In this document: in pieces, positions 40,440-49,890 of the stretch
Layout of the letters: each line of letters opens with the position of its first letter
How positions within the stretch are numbered: position 1 is the first letter of the stretch
Assembly (NCBI GenBank): GCA_028823855.1
Contig: JAPPFL010000009.1
Location: forward strand, 1 to 64,000
Source of the DNA: Albidovulum sp.
GTDB taxonomy: Bacteria; Pseudomonadota; Alphaproteobacteria; Rhodobacterales; Rhodobacteraceae
Direction: 5' to 3'
Length of the DNA: 64,000 nucleotides
Program-made: the position numbers and the translations under genes
Notes under the pieces: generated by a model
Told to the model about the DNA's origin: nothing
Databases searched by the model: none
What the model saw: only the letters and a program-made list of their open reading frames with translations

Positions 40440-41185
40440 TGCCTGAAAAGGCCAGTCAAACTACTCGAAATTCAGTAAGTAGCGTAGTACTCACGGAAAG
40501 TACTATTGCGATTTGCGCGGCGTTGGAAGCCGGCGACAAGAGCTGGGTCCTGGCGCTTGGAGATCCCGCGGATGCGTCGAGATTCGGTCTTCACAAGCTG
40601 CCGCCGCGGGATATGGACGGCCTTCCGGAAAAGATCGAACAGGTGCGTCATCAGGATTCGGCGTCCGGGGTCGAAGCGCGTGCGATGCTGACCTGCGAGG
40701 CTGGCTACTAAGGGATCCGGTTGGCGCGGCGTCTTGAGGGCGAGGATCTCGGCGTAGTTGCCTGTAATCCTGCGAGCCTCGAGGCGGTGCGGAAGAACAA
40801 GGCGAAGGCCGGCCGGATCGACGCGGTAGATGGTTCGGGCGCTTGGGGCCTGGGACAACGGAGATCGTAGTGCGCCGGCGCCTGTGCGGGTGCCGGGTAT
40901 TTGGGAGGTGGACGCGAAGAGGCCGCTGCGCCGTCGGGAACGTCTTGTGCGGGAGCGGACGCGGAACGCGAACATGATCGGCGGATTGCTTCGGCTGCAC
41001 GGCATTTCGGGCGAAGCGACGAAGCAACGAAGCAACCGGGGTTCAAGGAGCGCGTCGGCGAGTTGATGACCGGTTTCGGCATGCCGTTGGCGCCGGAACT
41101 GCGGGCCGGAATCCCGGGCATTCTCGACTGCCTGACCCGTCGCTGCACCATACTGGACGTCAACCTCGATCGCTGCAGCGCGGCT
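40440..41185 (+). mobile_element. IS110-family transposase pseudogene
   Basis: Pieces in two frames spell an IS110-type (DEDD) transposase. The N-terminal part STIAICAALEAGDKSWVLAL to ARAMLTCEAGY ends in TAA at 40709-40711, where relatives continue EG-x-x-LAR; after the stop GIRLARRLEGEDLGVVACNP and KAGRID continue in frame. From about 40830 the frame changes: VRALGAWDNGDRSAPAP, VRVPGIWEVDAKRPLRRRER and LLRLHGISG. From about 41030 it changes back: QPGFKERVGELMTGFG and ILDCLTRRC. The C-terminal transposase domain with its Ser is missing. Adjacent to the dead IS4 element, which suggests nested or serial insertion at one site. Confidence 0.75.
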
Positions 41186-41388
41186 TCTTCAAACCGTGCT
41201 TTCGTAGGTCGATCCAGTGCTGCGCCGCGCGAATGACCCGTGAGCGTAGTTGCCGTGGGGAAGAGTCCGCGAAATTCGGATTTCCGCTATCCGGGTTCCA
41301 ACGGGTTGTGCTAGGTCAAGGTCACAATCAGCGGGTTGCCGATTAAAGCGATCGTTTCGTCGCTTCATCCCTTAGGCGCGGTTGGCGA

Positions 41389-42315
41389 CTAGTTGTTCGG
41401 TGTGACCAATTCCTCGACTTCACGGAGGTAGCTGTCCCTTGTGTCCAGAAGACTTGTTTCGAAGGCTTTTATCAGGGCGCTTGCGGGTCGAAACTTGGAA
41501 CGAAGCAAAGTGCTCATGAACGGCAAATTCTCGGTAAACCGCCTGAAGACAACTGGTCTGTGCTTGAAGCTGAGCGCCGAGAACGGGTTGATCACGCTTA
41601 CTCCGACGCCTTGGGCAACCGCTTCCGCTGCCATAATTGTATTGTGCACCTCGATGACGGTGATTGGAGTTACCTCCAGCGTCTCAAGGATTCGGTTCAG
41701 GCGTTGCGCGTACGGGTCGTTTTGCCCCAACGCCACAAATTTCTGTTGATGCAGATCCTGGGGCGATATTATCGATTTCTGTCTTAGGGGATGGTCTGCC
41801 GGTATCATGCAGATTTCCGGCGCATCGGTGAACAACTGGTGCTCCGTGCCCTCGGGCTCGACAGCGTAAGCCGCGAGCCCGATATCGCATCGTTGGGAGG
41901 CTACAAGTTCGGAAATCGTTGGGGTCTGCCGTGTGGAAACCACTGTTTGAACCCCGGGCCTGTCGGTGTTGAAAGCCGTAACCGCAGATACCAATAATCC
42001 CTGTGAGTAGGCCGGGGCGCAAGCGATGTGGATTCTTCCTTGCTGCAGATTTCGAATTTCTTCGGCGGCGCGTCCGATATGTCGGATGCTGCGGAATGAT
42101 TTATCTACTTCTTCATATAGCAAATAGGCCTCTTGGGTTGGTACAACACGGTTCCCGGAGCGATTGAAAAGCGACATCTTCACCGCGTCTTCCAATTGTT
42201 TTAGCGACCGGCTTACAGCCGGCTGGGACGTGTTCAAAATCTCGGCTGCTCCGGTAACTGTGCCCACGGCCATCGTTGCATAAAAGCATTCAAGTAGCCT
42301 CGAATTTAGCTGCAA
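41389..42315 (-). CDS. LysR-family transcriptional regulator
   Basis: A 308-residue LysR-type regulator with its helix-turn-helix at about residues 18-42 (TGAAEILNTSQPAVSRSLKQLE) and an effector domain from about 90. The start is a TTG with AAAGGAAG upstream. It is divergent from the threonine aldolase gene across a 215-base gap, the classic layout for a LysR protein controlling its neighbour, so regulation of the aldolase, and perhaps of the peptide importer beyond it, is a reasonable inference. The subgroup resembles regulators of opine or amino-acid catabolism by the SQPAVSRSL start and FKHRPVVF end, but no ligand can be deduced. Confidence 0.9.
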   Translation of the reverse strand: MQLNSRLLECFYATMAVGTVTGAAEILNTSQPAVSRSLKQLEDAVKMSLFNRSGNRVVPTQEAYLLYEEVDKSFRSIRHIGRAAEEIRNLQQGRIHIACAPAYSQGLLVSAVTAFNTDRPGVQTVVSTRQTPTISELVASQRCDIGLAAYAVEPEGTEHQLFTDAPEICMIPADHPLRQKSIISPQDLHQQKFVALGQNDPYAQRLNRILETLEVTPITVIEVHNTIMAAEAVAQGVGVSVINPFSALSFKHRPVVFRRFTENLPFMSTLLRSKFRPASALIKAFETSLLDTRDSYLREVEELVTPNN

Positions 42316-42530
42316 TTGCGACTTCCTTTCTTTCCATGGAACGCGTTGTTGCTACGGCATCTCATATCAAAAGTGAATACTGGTCATTCGAAGTTGTATT
42401 TTTCTTTCGGCTGAGCCCATGGTCGAACCTTGTTTAACCCACGAAAGGGAATGACCTGCAGACGTTGAGGACGGGCGCGGAGGGCGACTAGGCCCTGCCT
42501 CCTTGACAGGCGTTAAGGGGGCACACGACC

Positions 42531-43586
42531 ATGTACGACTTTTACTCGGACGCCAAAGCCAAGCCTACGACGGAGATGCGCAAGGTCGTTTTGGATTGCG
42601 TTGTCGGCGACGAGCAGAAGGACGAGGATCCGACCACGTTGAAACTGTGCTCCCGCGTGGCCGAGCTGCTGGGCAAAGAAGCTGCCGTATTTCTGCCGTC
42701 CGGTACTATGTGCAACGAGATTGCCATCAAAGTGCATACAAGTCCTAGCGACGAAATTATCTGCGAGCAGTCCTGTCATCTCATCAATTTCGAAACCGGC
42801 GGACCATCGGCAATAAGCGGAGTGATGGTCCGCGCTCTCCATGGCGAAAACGGAATCTTCACCGCGGACCAGGTGCGCGCGTCGATCCGACCCAACTCCA
42901 GATACATGCCCAAAAGCTCGCTGCTCAGCGCCGAACAAACCGCCAATATGGGCGGCGGCGCGATTTGGCCGCTCGAACAGCTCGATGAAGTGGCCAGCGT
43001 CGCCAGAGAGGCGGGGCTCGCAACCCATCTGGATGGCGCAAGACTGCTGAACGCCGCCATCAAGACAGGCATTTCAGCGGCACGCTACTCAAAAAACTAC
43101 GATTCAGTGTGGATCGATTTCACGAAGGGGCTTGGAGCTCCGGTTGGCGCCGTTTTGGCCGGATCGCACGAATTCATTACCGAGGCTTGGCGCCTGAAAC
43201 AGCGCCTGGGCGGCGCGATGCGCCAGTCGGGAATCGTGGCTTCTATGTGCCTTTATGCGCTCGACCATCATGTGGCGCGCCTGGCGGACGACCATGAATT
43301 AGCCGCGTCGCTTGGACGCGACATTGCCAAGCTTCCCCAGGTCAAACAGATGCTGCCTGTTGAGACAAATATCGTGATCTTCGATCTAACGGACGACGCT
43401 CCAACGGCTGCAGAAGTGGTCGAACGCTTAAAGGCGGAAGGCATTCTAGTGGGAGCATTCGGCGTCCGCCGTATCCGCGTAGTCACCCATATCGACGTTA
43501 ATCCGGAAGCCGGCGATGCGCTGATTTGGGGTCTGTCAAAGTATCTGGGTGCGCCCGAGAAAGAGGTAGCGGTCCACTACAAGTGA
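42531..43586 (+). CDS. Low-specificity threonine aldolase (beta-eliminating lyase family)
   Basis: A 351-residue PLP enzyme of fold type I that splits threonine or allo-threonine (and other beta-hydroxy amino acids) to glycine and an aldehyde. The N-terminus YDFYSDAKAKPTTEMRK matches the SD-x-x-T-x-PT-x-x-M family start. FLPSGTMCNEIAIK binds the cofactor phosphate, THLDGARLLNA holds the Asp and Arg contacts, and Lys199 in WIDFTKGLGAPVGAV forms the Schiff base. The subgroup resembles bacterial L-threonine aldolases that use R-x-x-GG-x-MRQ, seen here as QRLGGAMRQSG. A GGGGG run lies about 11 bases before the ATG. Intact, and divergent from the LysR gene. Confidence 0.93.
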   Translation: MYDFYSDAKAKPTTEMRKVVLDCVVGDEQKDEDPTTLKLCSRVAELLGKEAAVFLPSGTMCNEIAIKVHTSPSDEIICEQSCHLINFETGGPSAISGVMVRALHGENGIFTADQVRASIRPNSRYMPKSSLLSAEQTANMGGGAIWPLEQLDEVASVAREAGLATHLDGARLLNAAIKTGISAARYSKNYDSVWIDFTKGLGAPVGAVLAGSHEFITEAWRLKQRLGGAMRQSGIVASMCLYALDHHVARLADDHELAASLGRDIAKLPQVKQMLPVETNIVIFDLTDDAPTAAEVVERLKAEGILVGAFGVRRIRVVTHIDVNPEAGDALIWGLSKYLGAPEKEVAVHYK

Positions 43587-44193
43587 AACCGCTCGGGATG
43601 GGCAGCTTATTCAAGTCGCCGGCTGATTGCGGCCGTCGCCAACTTTCGACCAAATCCCTTCTTTAAGAACGAGCTAAATTCTAGAGCAGAGGCACAGGTA
43701 CTGTCGAACGTGCCGGCATTCCAGGCAAAAATTGACGGATTGCTTCACAAGGGCTCAGAATTCCGTTTCGGCACGCAAGAACTGAAGAATGGGATGGCGT
43801 CTCTGAAGCTGAATTCGACGCAGAATGTGGACTGGAAACCTTTGTGCGTGGACCGACGCCTCCCTATCTCAAGCTCCTCGGCCTTTTGAAAGAGTTGCTC
43901 TGAATGAACTCATTGAGTGCGAGGCACGCTTGGTCGAGTTGGTCTCTTACCCGGAATTCAATCAGCCGTGAATGTGATCCTAACTATGATCGGCGATCAG
44001 CAGATACGCCATGTTTTCAAGGCCATAGGGTGCAAATGACGTTGTAGTTCGCAATTCGATTCTTGGCGTCACGTTCGATCGTGACCGCTCGGGTGCCAAT
44101 CGGCACTAGGCAATTTGGGCTCGATGCCACTACACTGCGGTGCAGATAGGCGCCGAACCTTACCCGAAGGGAACCCCCGCCAATCTAAACCTT
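43587..44193. other. Intergenic with protein-like remnants
   Basis: Between the convergent aldolase and importer genes. Frame at 43632-43889 on the plus strand reads like real coding sequence (LSNVPAFQAKIDGLLHKG) without an in-frame start; another plus frame (about 43785-43901) gives ETFVRGPTPPYLKLLGLL. I cannot assign either to a family, and they may be parts of one frameshifted, decayed gene. No clear terminator hairpin was found. Confidence 0.4.
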
Positions 44194-45210
44194 TTAGCCA
44201 ACAGCCTCTAGCTCCAATTCAGCCAAATGGCACCGGGAGTATTGGTTCATTCCAACTTCTACGGACCGGGGTTCGACTTCCGCGCAATCAATCTGGAGTT
44301 CTCTTTTTACGACATTCCGCATTGGGCACCGCGGAGCAAACCTGCATCCCCTTTCTGCCTTGATGCTGATATCGCCCTTGAGCACGCTCGCTTTGGCGCG
44401 CCGCTCGCGTTCAAGGCGCGGGTCCGGAACTGGAACCGCCGAAATTAGCGATTGAGTGTATGGATGTTGAGGCCGCGCGCACAATTCAAGCGCAGGTCCT
44501 TCTTCCACAACTTTTCCCAAGTACATTACGGCTATGCGATCGCTAAAATGTCGGACCACAGCAATGTCGTGGGCAATAAACAGGTACGTAAGTTTGAATT
44601 CATCCTGCAGCTCCTGCAACAGGTTGATGATTTGCGCTTGGATTGACACGTCAAGCGCGGAAATTGCCTCGTCGCAAATTACCAGTGCTGGGTCGAGAGC
44701 AAGTGCGCGTGCAATTCCGACGCGTTGTCTTTGCCCGCCGGACAATTCGTGGGGGTAGGCGCTTAAGGCTCGCGGCGGCAGCCCCACCTGATCCAACAAT
44801 GTCGCTACCTTGGCGGCAATTTCGCCTCGAGAGAGGTCCGAGTTGTTGCGAAGCGGATCCGCGACTATGTCGCATACCGCCATTCGCGGGTTCAATGACG
44901 AATACGGGTCCTGGAAGACCATCTGGATTCCGCGCCTGGCACGGCGCAATGCGTCGCCGCTCAAACTGCCGAAATCCTGTCCATCAAAGAGAATCTTTCC
45001 GGATTTGATAGGCTGGGTCCTGATGGCCGCTCGGGCAAGTGTCGACTTTCCGCAGCCGCTTTCTCCCACGAGACCCATAGTCTTGCCTCGCCGAACGTTC
45101 AGCGAGACTCCGTCGACCGCCTTGTTCTCTGTCGACCCGGAACCAAAAGTAACTCGAATGTCTTCAAGCGACAGGATGTAGTCATTGTTGTCCGCAACTT
45201 GCTCGGTCAT
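44194..45210 (-). CDS. Peptide-type ABC transporter ATPase (DppF/OppF-like)
   Basis: A 338-residue ATPase, last gene of the second peptide importer operon. Walker A is GESGCGKST (about 54-62), followed by [34 protein letters not shown] and LVICDEAISALDVSIQ; in the Walker B segment the usual DEP is DEA, a tolerated change seen in some relatives. The C-terminal extension GCRFAPRCPMRN with a further Cys (QIDCAE) is the oligopeptide-transporter motif. Its ATG overlaps the stop of the preceding ATPase gene by 4 bases (ATGA), so translation is coupled. Confidence 0.95.
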   Translation of the reverse strand: MTEQVADNNDYILSLEDIRVTFGSGSTENKAVDGVSLNVRRGKTMGLVGESGCGKSTLARAAIRTQPIKSGKILFDGQDFGSLSGDALRRARRGIQMVFQDPYSSLNPRMAVCDIVADPLRNNSDLSRGEIAAKVATLLDQVGLPPRALSAYPHELSGGQRQRVGIARALALDPALVICDEAISALDVSIQAQIINLLQELQDEFKLTYLFIAHDIAVVRHFSDRIAVMYLGKVVEEGPALELCARPQHPYTQSLISAVPVPDPRLERERRAKASVLKGDISIKAERGCRFAPRCPMRNVVKRELQIDCAEVEPRSVEVGMNQYSRCHLAELELEAVG

Positions 45211-46292
45211 TGCGCGCTTGCATCGCTTTGCCCGGCTGAACTGCCTTCCGCCAAACGAGCGACTTCCTCAGGACTTGCGAAACAGGCGGCTTGGCCGCCA
45301 GTTGCCTTGGCTTCCAATCGCGGCGTGTCGCTTTTGCAGATATCCCTTGCAAGCGCGCAACGCGGACGGAAGGCGCAGCCTTCGCGTATTTCGGACAGGT
45401 CCGGAGGAATCCCCTCAATCGCAATCAGGCGCTCGGCTACCGGCTCGGCGATGCTTGGAACCGAATTCAGAAGTCCGATCGAATACGGATGCTGGGGGCG
45501 ATAGAAAAGATCTTCCGATTCCGCAATCTCGACGGCCCGTCCTCCGTACATCACGATTACTCGATCGGCCAATCCGGCGACGACGCCCAAGTCGTGCGTA
45601 ATCCAGATGACACTCATGTCCATCTCGGCGCGCAGCTCGTTCACGACCTGGATAATCTGCATCTGAATGGTCACATCAAGGGCTGTTGTCGGCTCGTCCG
45701 CTATGAGAATTTTCGGATTGCAGGATAAAGCGATCGCAATCATCACACGCTGACGCATCCCGCCGGAAAACTCGATCGAGTACTGTCCGAAACGGGTTGA
45801 AGGATCGGGGATTTCAACGAGGTCAAGGAGTTCGATAGCCCTTTTTTTCGCCTGTGCCGGCGTCATGTCGAGATGAAGTTCCAGCATTTCGGTAATCTGC
45901 CGGCCGATCGTCATCGTTGGATTCAATGACGTCATGGGATCCTGAAAAATCATTGAGATTTCTTTCCCTCGGATTTTTCTGAGTTCGCCGGAGGGGAGGG
46001 ACAGAAGATCCTTGTCATCGTAAATGACACGACCATTTGTAATCTTGCCGGGAGGCTGAGGGATCAGCCCAAGGACTGAAAGCATACTGACACTTTTGCC
46101 CGATCCGCTTTCGCCAACAATGGCGAGCGTTTCGCCCTTGCGAAGGTCCAGCGAAAGACCGTTCACGGCGTGGACGGTATTATTGCCGACAGTAAATTCG
46201 ACGTTGAGGTCCTTGACGGATAGTAGAGGTCTTTCAGCGCTTTTCGCCTCGGGTCCAGACGCTTTGGTCGCAATTGCTGGCGCCGGCATCAA
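45207..46292 (-). CDS. Peptide-type ABC transporter ATPase (DppD/OppD-like)
   Basis: A 361-residue ATPase with Walker A GESGSGKSV (about 58-66), Q-loop SMIFQDPMTSLNPTMTIGR, signature FSGGMRQRVMIAIAL, Walker B ILIADEPTTALDVTIQ and the C-terminal cysteine cluster CAFRPRCALARDIC. In the second residue after Walker A Lys the usual Ser-Thr is Ser-Val, as in many OppD proteins. It forms the ATPase pair with the DppF-like protein encoded directly downstream (4-base overlap) and overlaps the upstream permease gene by 4 bases. The first roughly 25 residues are a variable extension. Confidence 0.95.
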   Translation of the reverse strand: MMPAPAIATKASGPEAKSAERPLLSVKDLNVEFTVGNNTVHAVNGLSLDLRKGETLAIVGESGSGKSVSMLSVLGLIPQPPGKITNGRVIYDDKDLLSLPSGELRKIRGKEISMIFQDPMTSLNPTMTIGRQITEMLELHLDMTPAQAKKRAIELLDLVEIPDPSTRFGQYSIEFSGGMRQRVMIAIALSCNPKILIADEPTTALDVTIQMQIIQVVNELRAEMDMSVIWITHDLGVVAGLADRVIVMYGGRAVEIAESEDLFYRPQHPYSIGLLNSVPSIAEPVAERLIAIEGIPPDLSEIREGCAFRPRCALARDICKSDTPRLEAKATGGQAACFASPEEVARLAEGSSAGQSDASAQ

Positions 46293-47203
46293 TGCTTTCC
46301 TCGCTGAAGCGGGTCAGTGGAAATTCTCAGCCGGGTCGCAAAAATGTTTATGCTGAGGGTCGTTATCATGATGAAGACACCGGGTGTCGTAACCGCCCAA
46401 TTAGCAATCATAAGGTAGTCATGAGCCTCCTGAACCATTAACCCCCACGCAGGGGTAGGTGGCCTTACACCCATTCCCAGATAACTCAAACTAGCCTCGG
46501 TAAGTACAATTCGGGACAATTCGAGAGTTGTGAGTGTCACTAGCGGGGAAAGGATATTCGGTATCACGTGTCGCGTCATAATTGCGATTTCTTTCCCGCC
46601 TGCTACGCGAGCCGCTTCGATAAACACTTGGTTTCGCAGCGACATCATGATCGAGCGCGCGTATCGGGCGAACAAAGGCCAACTACCTATCGAAAGGACG
46701 ATTATTAAGTTCAAGGTTCCCGGGCCGATTGCAGCCATTATCGTCAGTGCAAGCAGAAAGTAAGGAATCGAGATTTGGAAATCGATGTAGCGCATTAGGA
46801 TGGCATCAAACCGACCGCCCAAATATCCTGACAACAAACCCATTATTGAGCCGAAAACACCACCCATTGCGATAACTGCCGCACCAATACCCAGCGACAT
46901 CCTGCCGCCGTGAATGCAACGGCTAAGTATGTCGCGGCCGAGGAGATCAGTTCCGAGAATGTACTTCCAAGATCCGCCTTCGACCCAAACGGGTGGCGTA
47001 AGGCGATTAAGAAGATCCTGCTTTAGCGGATCGTGAGGCGCAACCAGGTCAGCAAACACTGAGCTTAGAACAAGAGCCGAGAAGATGACCAGCGCCACTG
47101 TCGCGAACTTGTCTCGGGAAAAATGGGTCAGGAATTTCAATATGCTTTCCGCTGACCGTACGGGGCGATCCGACGAAGCTGATGCCATTTTGATCGTATT
47201 CAC
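46289..47203 (-). CDS. Peptide-type ABC transporter permease (DppC-like)
   Basis: A 304-residue permease of normal DppC length with an N-terminal cytoplasmic stretch, a first membrane segment (FATVALVIFSALVLSSVFADLV), the periplasmic LGTDLLGRDILSRCIHGGRMSL signature and four to five further segments. The EAA loop is EAARVAGGKEIAIMTRHVIPN (about 200). Near the C-terminus AWGLMVQEAHDYL is conserved in the family. The stop overlaps the following ATPase gene by 4 bases and the start lies 9 bases after the DppB-like gene, so all are co-translated. Confidence 0.94.
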   Translation of the reverse strand: MNTIKMASASSDRPVRSAESILKFLTHFSRDKFATVALVIFSALVLSSVFADLVAPHDPLKQDLLNRLTPPVWVEGGSWKYILGTDLLGRDILSRCIHGGRMSLGIGAAVIAMGGVFGSIMGLLSGYLGGRFDAILMRYIDFQISIPYFLLALTIMAAIGPGTLNLIIVLSIGSWPLFARYARSIMMSLRNQVFIEAARVAGGKEIAIMTRHVIPNILSPLVTLTTLELSRIVLTEASLSYLGMGVRPPTPAWGLMVQEAHDYLMIANWAVTTPGVFIMITTLSINIFATRLRISTDPLQRGKH

Positions 47204-47212
47204 GGCAATTGC

Positions 47213-48133
47213 TCACTTCTTCCGAATTGTTGGGTCAGCTATCACGTAGATGATGTCGACAATTATGTTTATAAGTACGACAACCAGTGCCGCGACAAAG
47301 GCCATGGCAATTATAACTGGCATGTCACGCGTGAGAATTGCGTGGTAAAGGGAAAACCCAAATCCTGGCCACCCGAACACGGATTCAACGATGATGGAGT
47401 ACCCCGTTAGGAGTAGGGCGCTCTCCCACCCAATTTCTGTTACTATGGGAGGCAAAGCATTTCTAAGCGCGTGGCGTAGGATGATTGTTCGTTCGCTAAG
47501 GCCCTTTGAGCGGGCGGTCGTTATGTACGGCTTGGCGAGTTCGTCGATTATGCTCGCTCGAGTGATTTGCACCGCTCGGCCTAGGGGCAATGCAGCCAGA
47601 GTTACGACAGGTAAAACCATATGGCCCACCGTTCCGTAGCCGGCGGTAGGAAGAAGCCCAAGCCAAACCGAGAAAATCAACGCCATCATCAAAGTGAACC
47701 AAATAAGCGGTAGCGATACGCCGAGAATAGACAGGGACGTTGCAAGCTTGTCCCACGTTGAACCTGGGCGAGCGCCAGCAAAAAGTCCAATGCCTATGCC
47801 AAGGAGGGACGCCAAGCCAATGGCGACAATTCCAAGCTGCAGAGTGGCCGGAAATGGCCTTAGAGCAATTTCCAAACTTGGCGATTTTTGCCACCAGCTG
47901 TCGCCAAAATCTAAAAACGCAGCGTTTGATATAAAGTCCCAGTACTGTACCAAAATCGGTCTATCGAAGCCCATTTGGCGTCGGAATTCTTCAACGGCCT
48001 CCGGTGGCGTGGAAGCTGGCAGCATCACGCGTACGGGATCGCCCAGAAGGAAATTTGTGAAGAAAACGACCGTTACAACGCCAAAGATCAGCAGCGCTGA
48101 ATGTCCAAGTCGGTGCATCGCAAGCTTGTACAT
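47213..48133 (-). CDS. Peptide-type ABC transporter permease (DppB-like)
   Basis: A 306-residue permease with a first membrane segment SALLIFGVVTVVFFTNFLLG, the family signature GDPVRVMLPASTPPEAVEEFRRQMGFDRP-type stretch (about 30-58), and five further segments. The EAA loop is TARSKGLSERTIILRHALRN (about 200-220). FGWPGFGF near the C-terminus is typical of DppB. The binding-protein gene lies 65 bases upstream, with a hairpin in between. Intact. Confidence 0.94.
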   Translation of the reverse strand: MYKLAMHRLGHSALLIFGVVTVVFFTNFLLGDPVRVMLPASTPPEAVEEFRRQMGFDRPILVQYWDFISNAAFLDFGDSWWQKSPSLEIALRPFPATLQLGIVAIGLASLLGIGIGLFAGARPGSTWDKLATSLSILGVSLPLIWFTLMMALIFSVWLGLLPTAGYGTVGHMVLPVVTLAALPLGRAVQITRASIIDELAKPYITTARSKGLSERTIILRHALRNALPPIVTEIGWESALLLTGYSIIVESVFGWPGFGFSLYHAILTRDMPVIIAMAFVAALVVVLINIIVDIIYVIADPTIRKK

Positions 48134-48156
48134 GGCGCTCCCTCAAGACGGTAAAC

Positions 48157-48181
48157 GCAAGCCAGGTCAAACCCGGCTTGC
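48157..48181 (-). promoter_or_regulatory. Intercistronic hairpin, binding-protein gene to DppB-like gene
   Basis: A perfect 7-bp inverted repeat (GCAAGCC at 48157-48163, GGCTTGC at 48175-48181) with an 11-base loop sits just after the binding-protein stop. On the transcribed strand no U-run follows, so it is more likely an mRNA-stability or processing element than a terminator. Confidence 0.5.
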
Positions 48182-48198
48182 TTATTTTCTCTTTGTCG

Positions 48199-49749
48199 TC
48201 AACCGGTCAAACGGATTTGGCCTACGTGAAGTATCCCGTCAGCGTACGGCGTGAATTCCACCTCCTTCCGCATTCCCCATATTTCGGTATGCTGGAAAAG
48301 ATAGACGCCCATAGGATCTTCATAAGAGCCAATTTCATATGCGCGGTTCAAGAGCTCGACGCGTGTGGCCGGATCCATTTCCTTTCTTGATTCATCCAAA
48401 ACACGATCGATTTCAGCATTGCTGTAAGAAGAATACGAGCCTCTCAATGAGTAGTAGGACGAAAGCGTCCTATCTGCGTCGAAGGTAGTATTGGTATGGC
48501 GCACGTACCAAGCTTCGGGAGGTGTAGGAGTCTGGTTCCGGTCGCCAATTCTCACCCAGCTATTCGGATCGCGAAGAACGAGATCAATGTGCAACCCCAC
48601 GGACTCAAGCATCGCGCCGATAGCCTGCATCTCGACCGCATCGCCGGTATACCGCCCCTTCGGTCCTTCGATTGTCACGTCGAGACCATGAGCTCCAGCC
48701 TCCCTGATGAGATCTTGAGCGCGCTCCGGATCGTACGGATACGGTTGAAGGTTCGGATTGTAGCCCGTCATCTCCGGAACAGACAATTGGGCGTTTAGGT
48801 TGTTACCCAGACCTCCGTGTAGCGCGTTTCTCAACCCGTCCTTGTCGATGGCGTAGTTCATTGCCTGTCGAAGCCGAGGATCTCTAATGCTTGAGCCCTC
48901 TAGGTTGCTTAGTCGCAAAAACGAATAGTTTTGCGAAAGGCCGGCTTCGTATTTCGGCGCTTTTTCAATTTGGTCTGGAAGCACTCCAAGGTACAGATCG
49001 ATTTCATTTGTGCCAAGCGACTGGAATCTGGTTGCGTCTTCCGGAATGATTCTGAAGGTGAGGCCTTCGATCGACGGCGCCGCTCCCCAATACGACGGAT
49101 TGGCGCGCAATTCCAAGGATAAGTTCCTTTTCCAATCTTCAAGCTGGTATGGACCAGTGCCATTTGTCTGGACGCCTACTTGCTTGCCAACTTCGGAAGT
49201 CCAGTTCGGAGCCATCATCGCAATCACTGTCAAACGTGACTGTAGGACGGGATCAGGTTCATGCGTAGTGACCTCGACGGCAAGGTCCCCAACGGCCTGG
49301 GCTCCCTTAATGGTGTTAATCGTTCCAATCCATTGCGATTTCGTTTCCGGATCAAGAATTCGGTTAATGCTGAAGGCGGCGGCGTCGGCGTTGAAGGCCT
49401 CGCCGTTGTGGAACTTCACCCCGTCTCTAAGTTTCAATACGGCCGTCGTAGGAGAGGTTTGTTCAAGTGACTCCGCTAGCCAGGGAATGATTCGACCCTC
49501 CTTGTCTCGCCATAAAAGCGGCTCATAGATATTCCACGTTACCTGGGCCGGAACGCTTTGTTCGATTGCCAAAGGATCAAGGCTGGGCGGGTCATATGGA
49601 ATTGCGACAACGATCGAATTTGCACCCTGCGCGTATGCCGGTGACGCGATCGATGACACCGCACCCGAAAGTAGTGCGCTTGAGGTCGCTGCTCCCGTTA
49701 GCTTCAGCATTTGCCTTCTGGATAACGGATGTTTTCTGTTGGCTTGCAT
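48199..49749 (-). CDS. Peptide-type ABC transporter substrate-binding protein (Tat-exported)
   Basis: A 516-residue family 5 solute-binding protein, first gene of the five-gene minus-strand importer. The twin-arginine signal is SRRQMLKLTGAATSSALLSG (about residues 10-29), with AYAQ cleavage near 41. The mature part has IPYDPPSLDPLAIEQS, LAESLEQTSPTTAVLKLRDG and VKFHNGEAFNADAAAFSINR, the last typical of the family. The ATG at 49749 follows AAGGAGAAA at good spacing; an open upstream extension lacks support. The ligand is unknown; proximity to a threonine aldolase and LysR gene hints at amino-acid or peptide use. Confidence 0.94.
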   Translation of the reverse strand: MQANRKHPLSRRQMLKLTGAATSSALLSGAVSSIASPAYAQGANSIVVAIPYDPPSLDPLAIEQSVPAQVTWNIYEPLLWRDKEGRIIPWLAESLEQTSPTTAVLKLRDGVKFHNGEAFNADAAAFSINRILDPETKSQWIGTINTIKGAQAVGDLAVEVTTHEPDPVLQSRLTVIAMMAPNWTSEVGKQVGVQTNGTGPYQLEDWKRNLSLELRANPSYWGAAPSIEGLTFRIIPEDATRFQSLGTNEIDLYLGVLPDQIEKAPKYEAGLSQNYSFLRLSNLEGSSIRDPRLRQAMNYAIDKDGLRNALHGGLGNNLNAQLSVPEMTGYNPNLQPYPYDPERAQDLIREAGAHGLDVTIEGPKGRYTGDAVEMQAIGAMLESVGLHIDLVLRDPNSWVRIGDRNQTPTPPEAWYVRHTNTTFDADRTLSSYYSLRGSYSSYSNAEIDRVLDESRKEMDPATRVELLNRAYEIGSYEDPMGVYLFQHTEIWGMRKEVEFTPYADGILHVGQIRLTG

Positions 49750-49890
49750 GAAATTTCTCCTTTTCACGTGACGTGTCGCTAGGAGGCCTCTCACTCCGTC
49801 CCAACCTAAGGAACAAGCGGAGTCGAAGCGGAACCCCCCATCAAAGTTCGCAAATCTGCCATGTATGTTTCCAATACAATTCTAGGCCAC

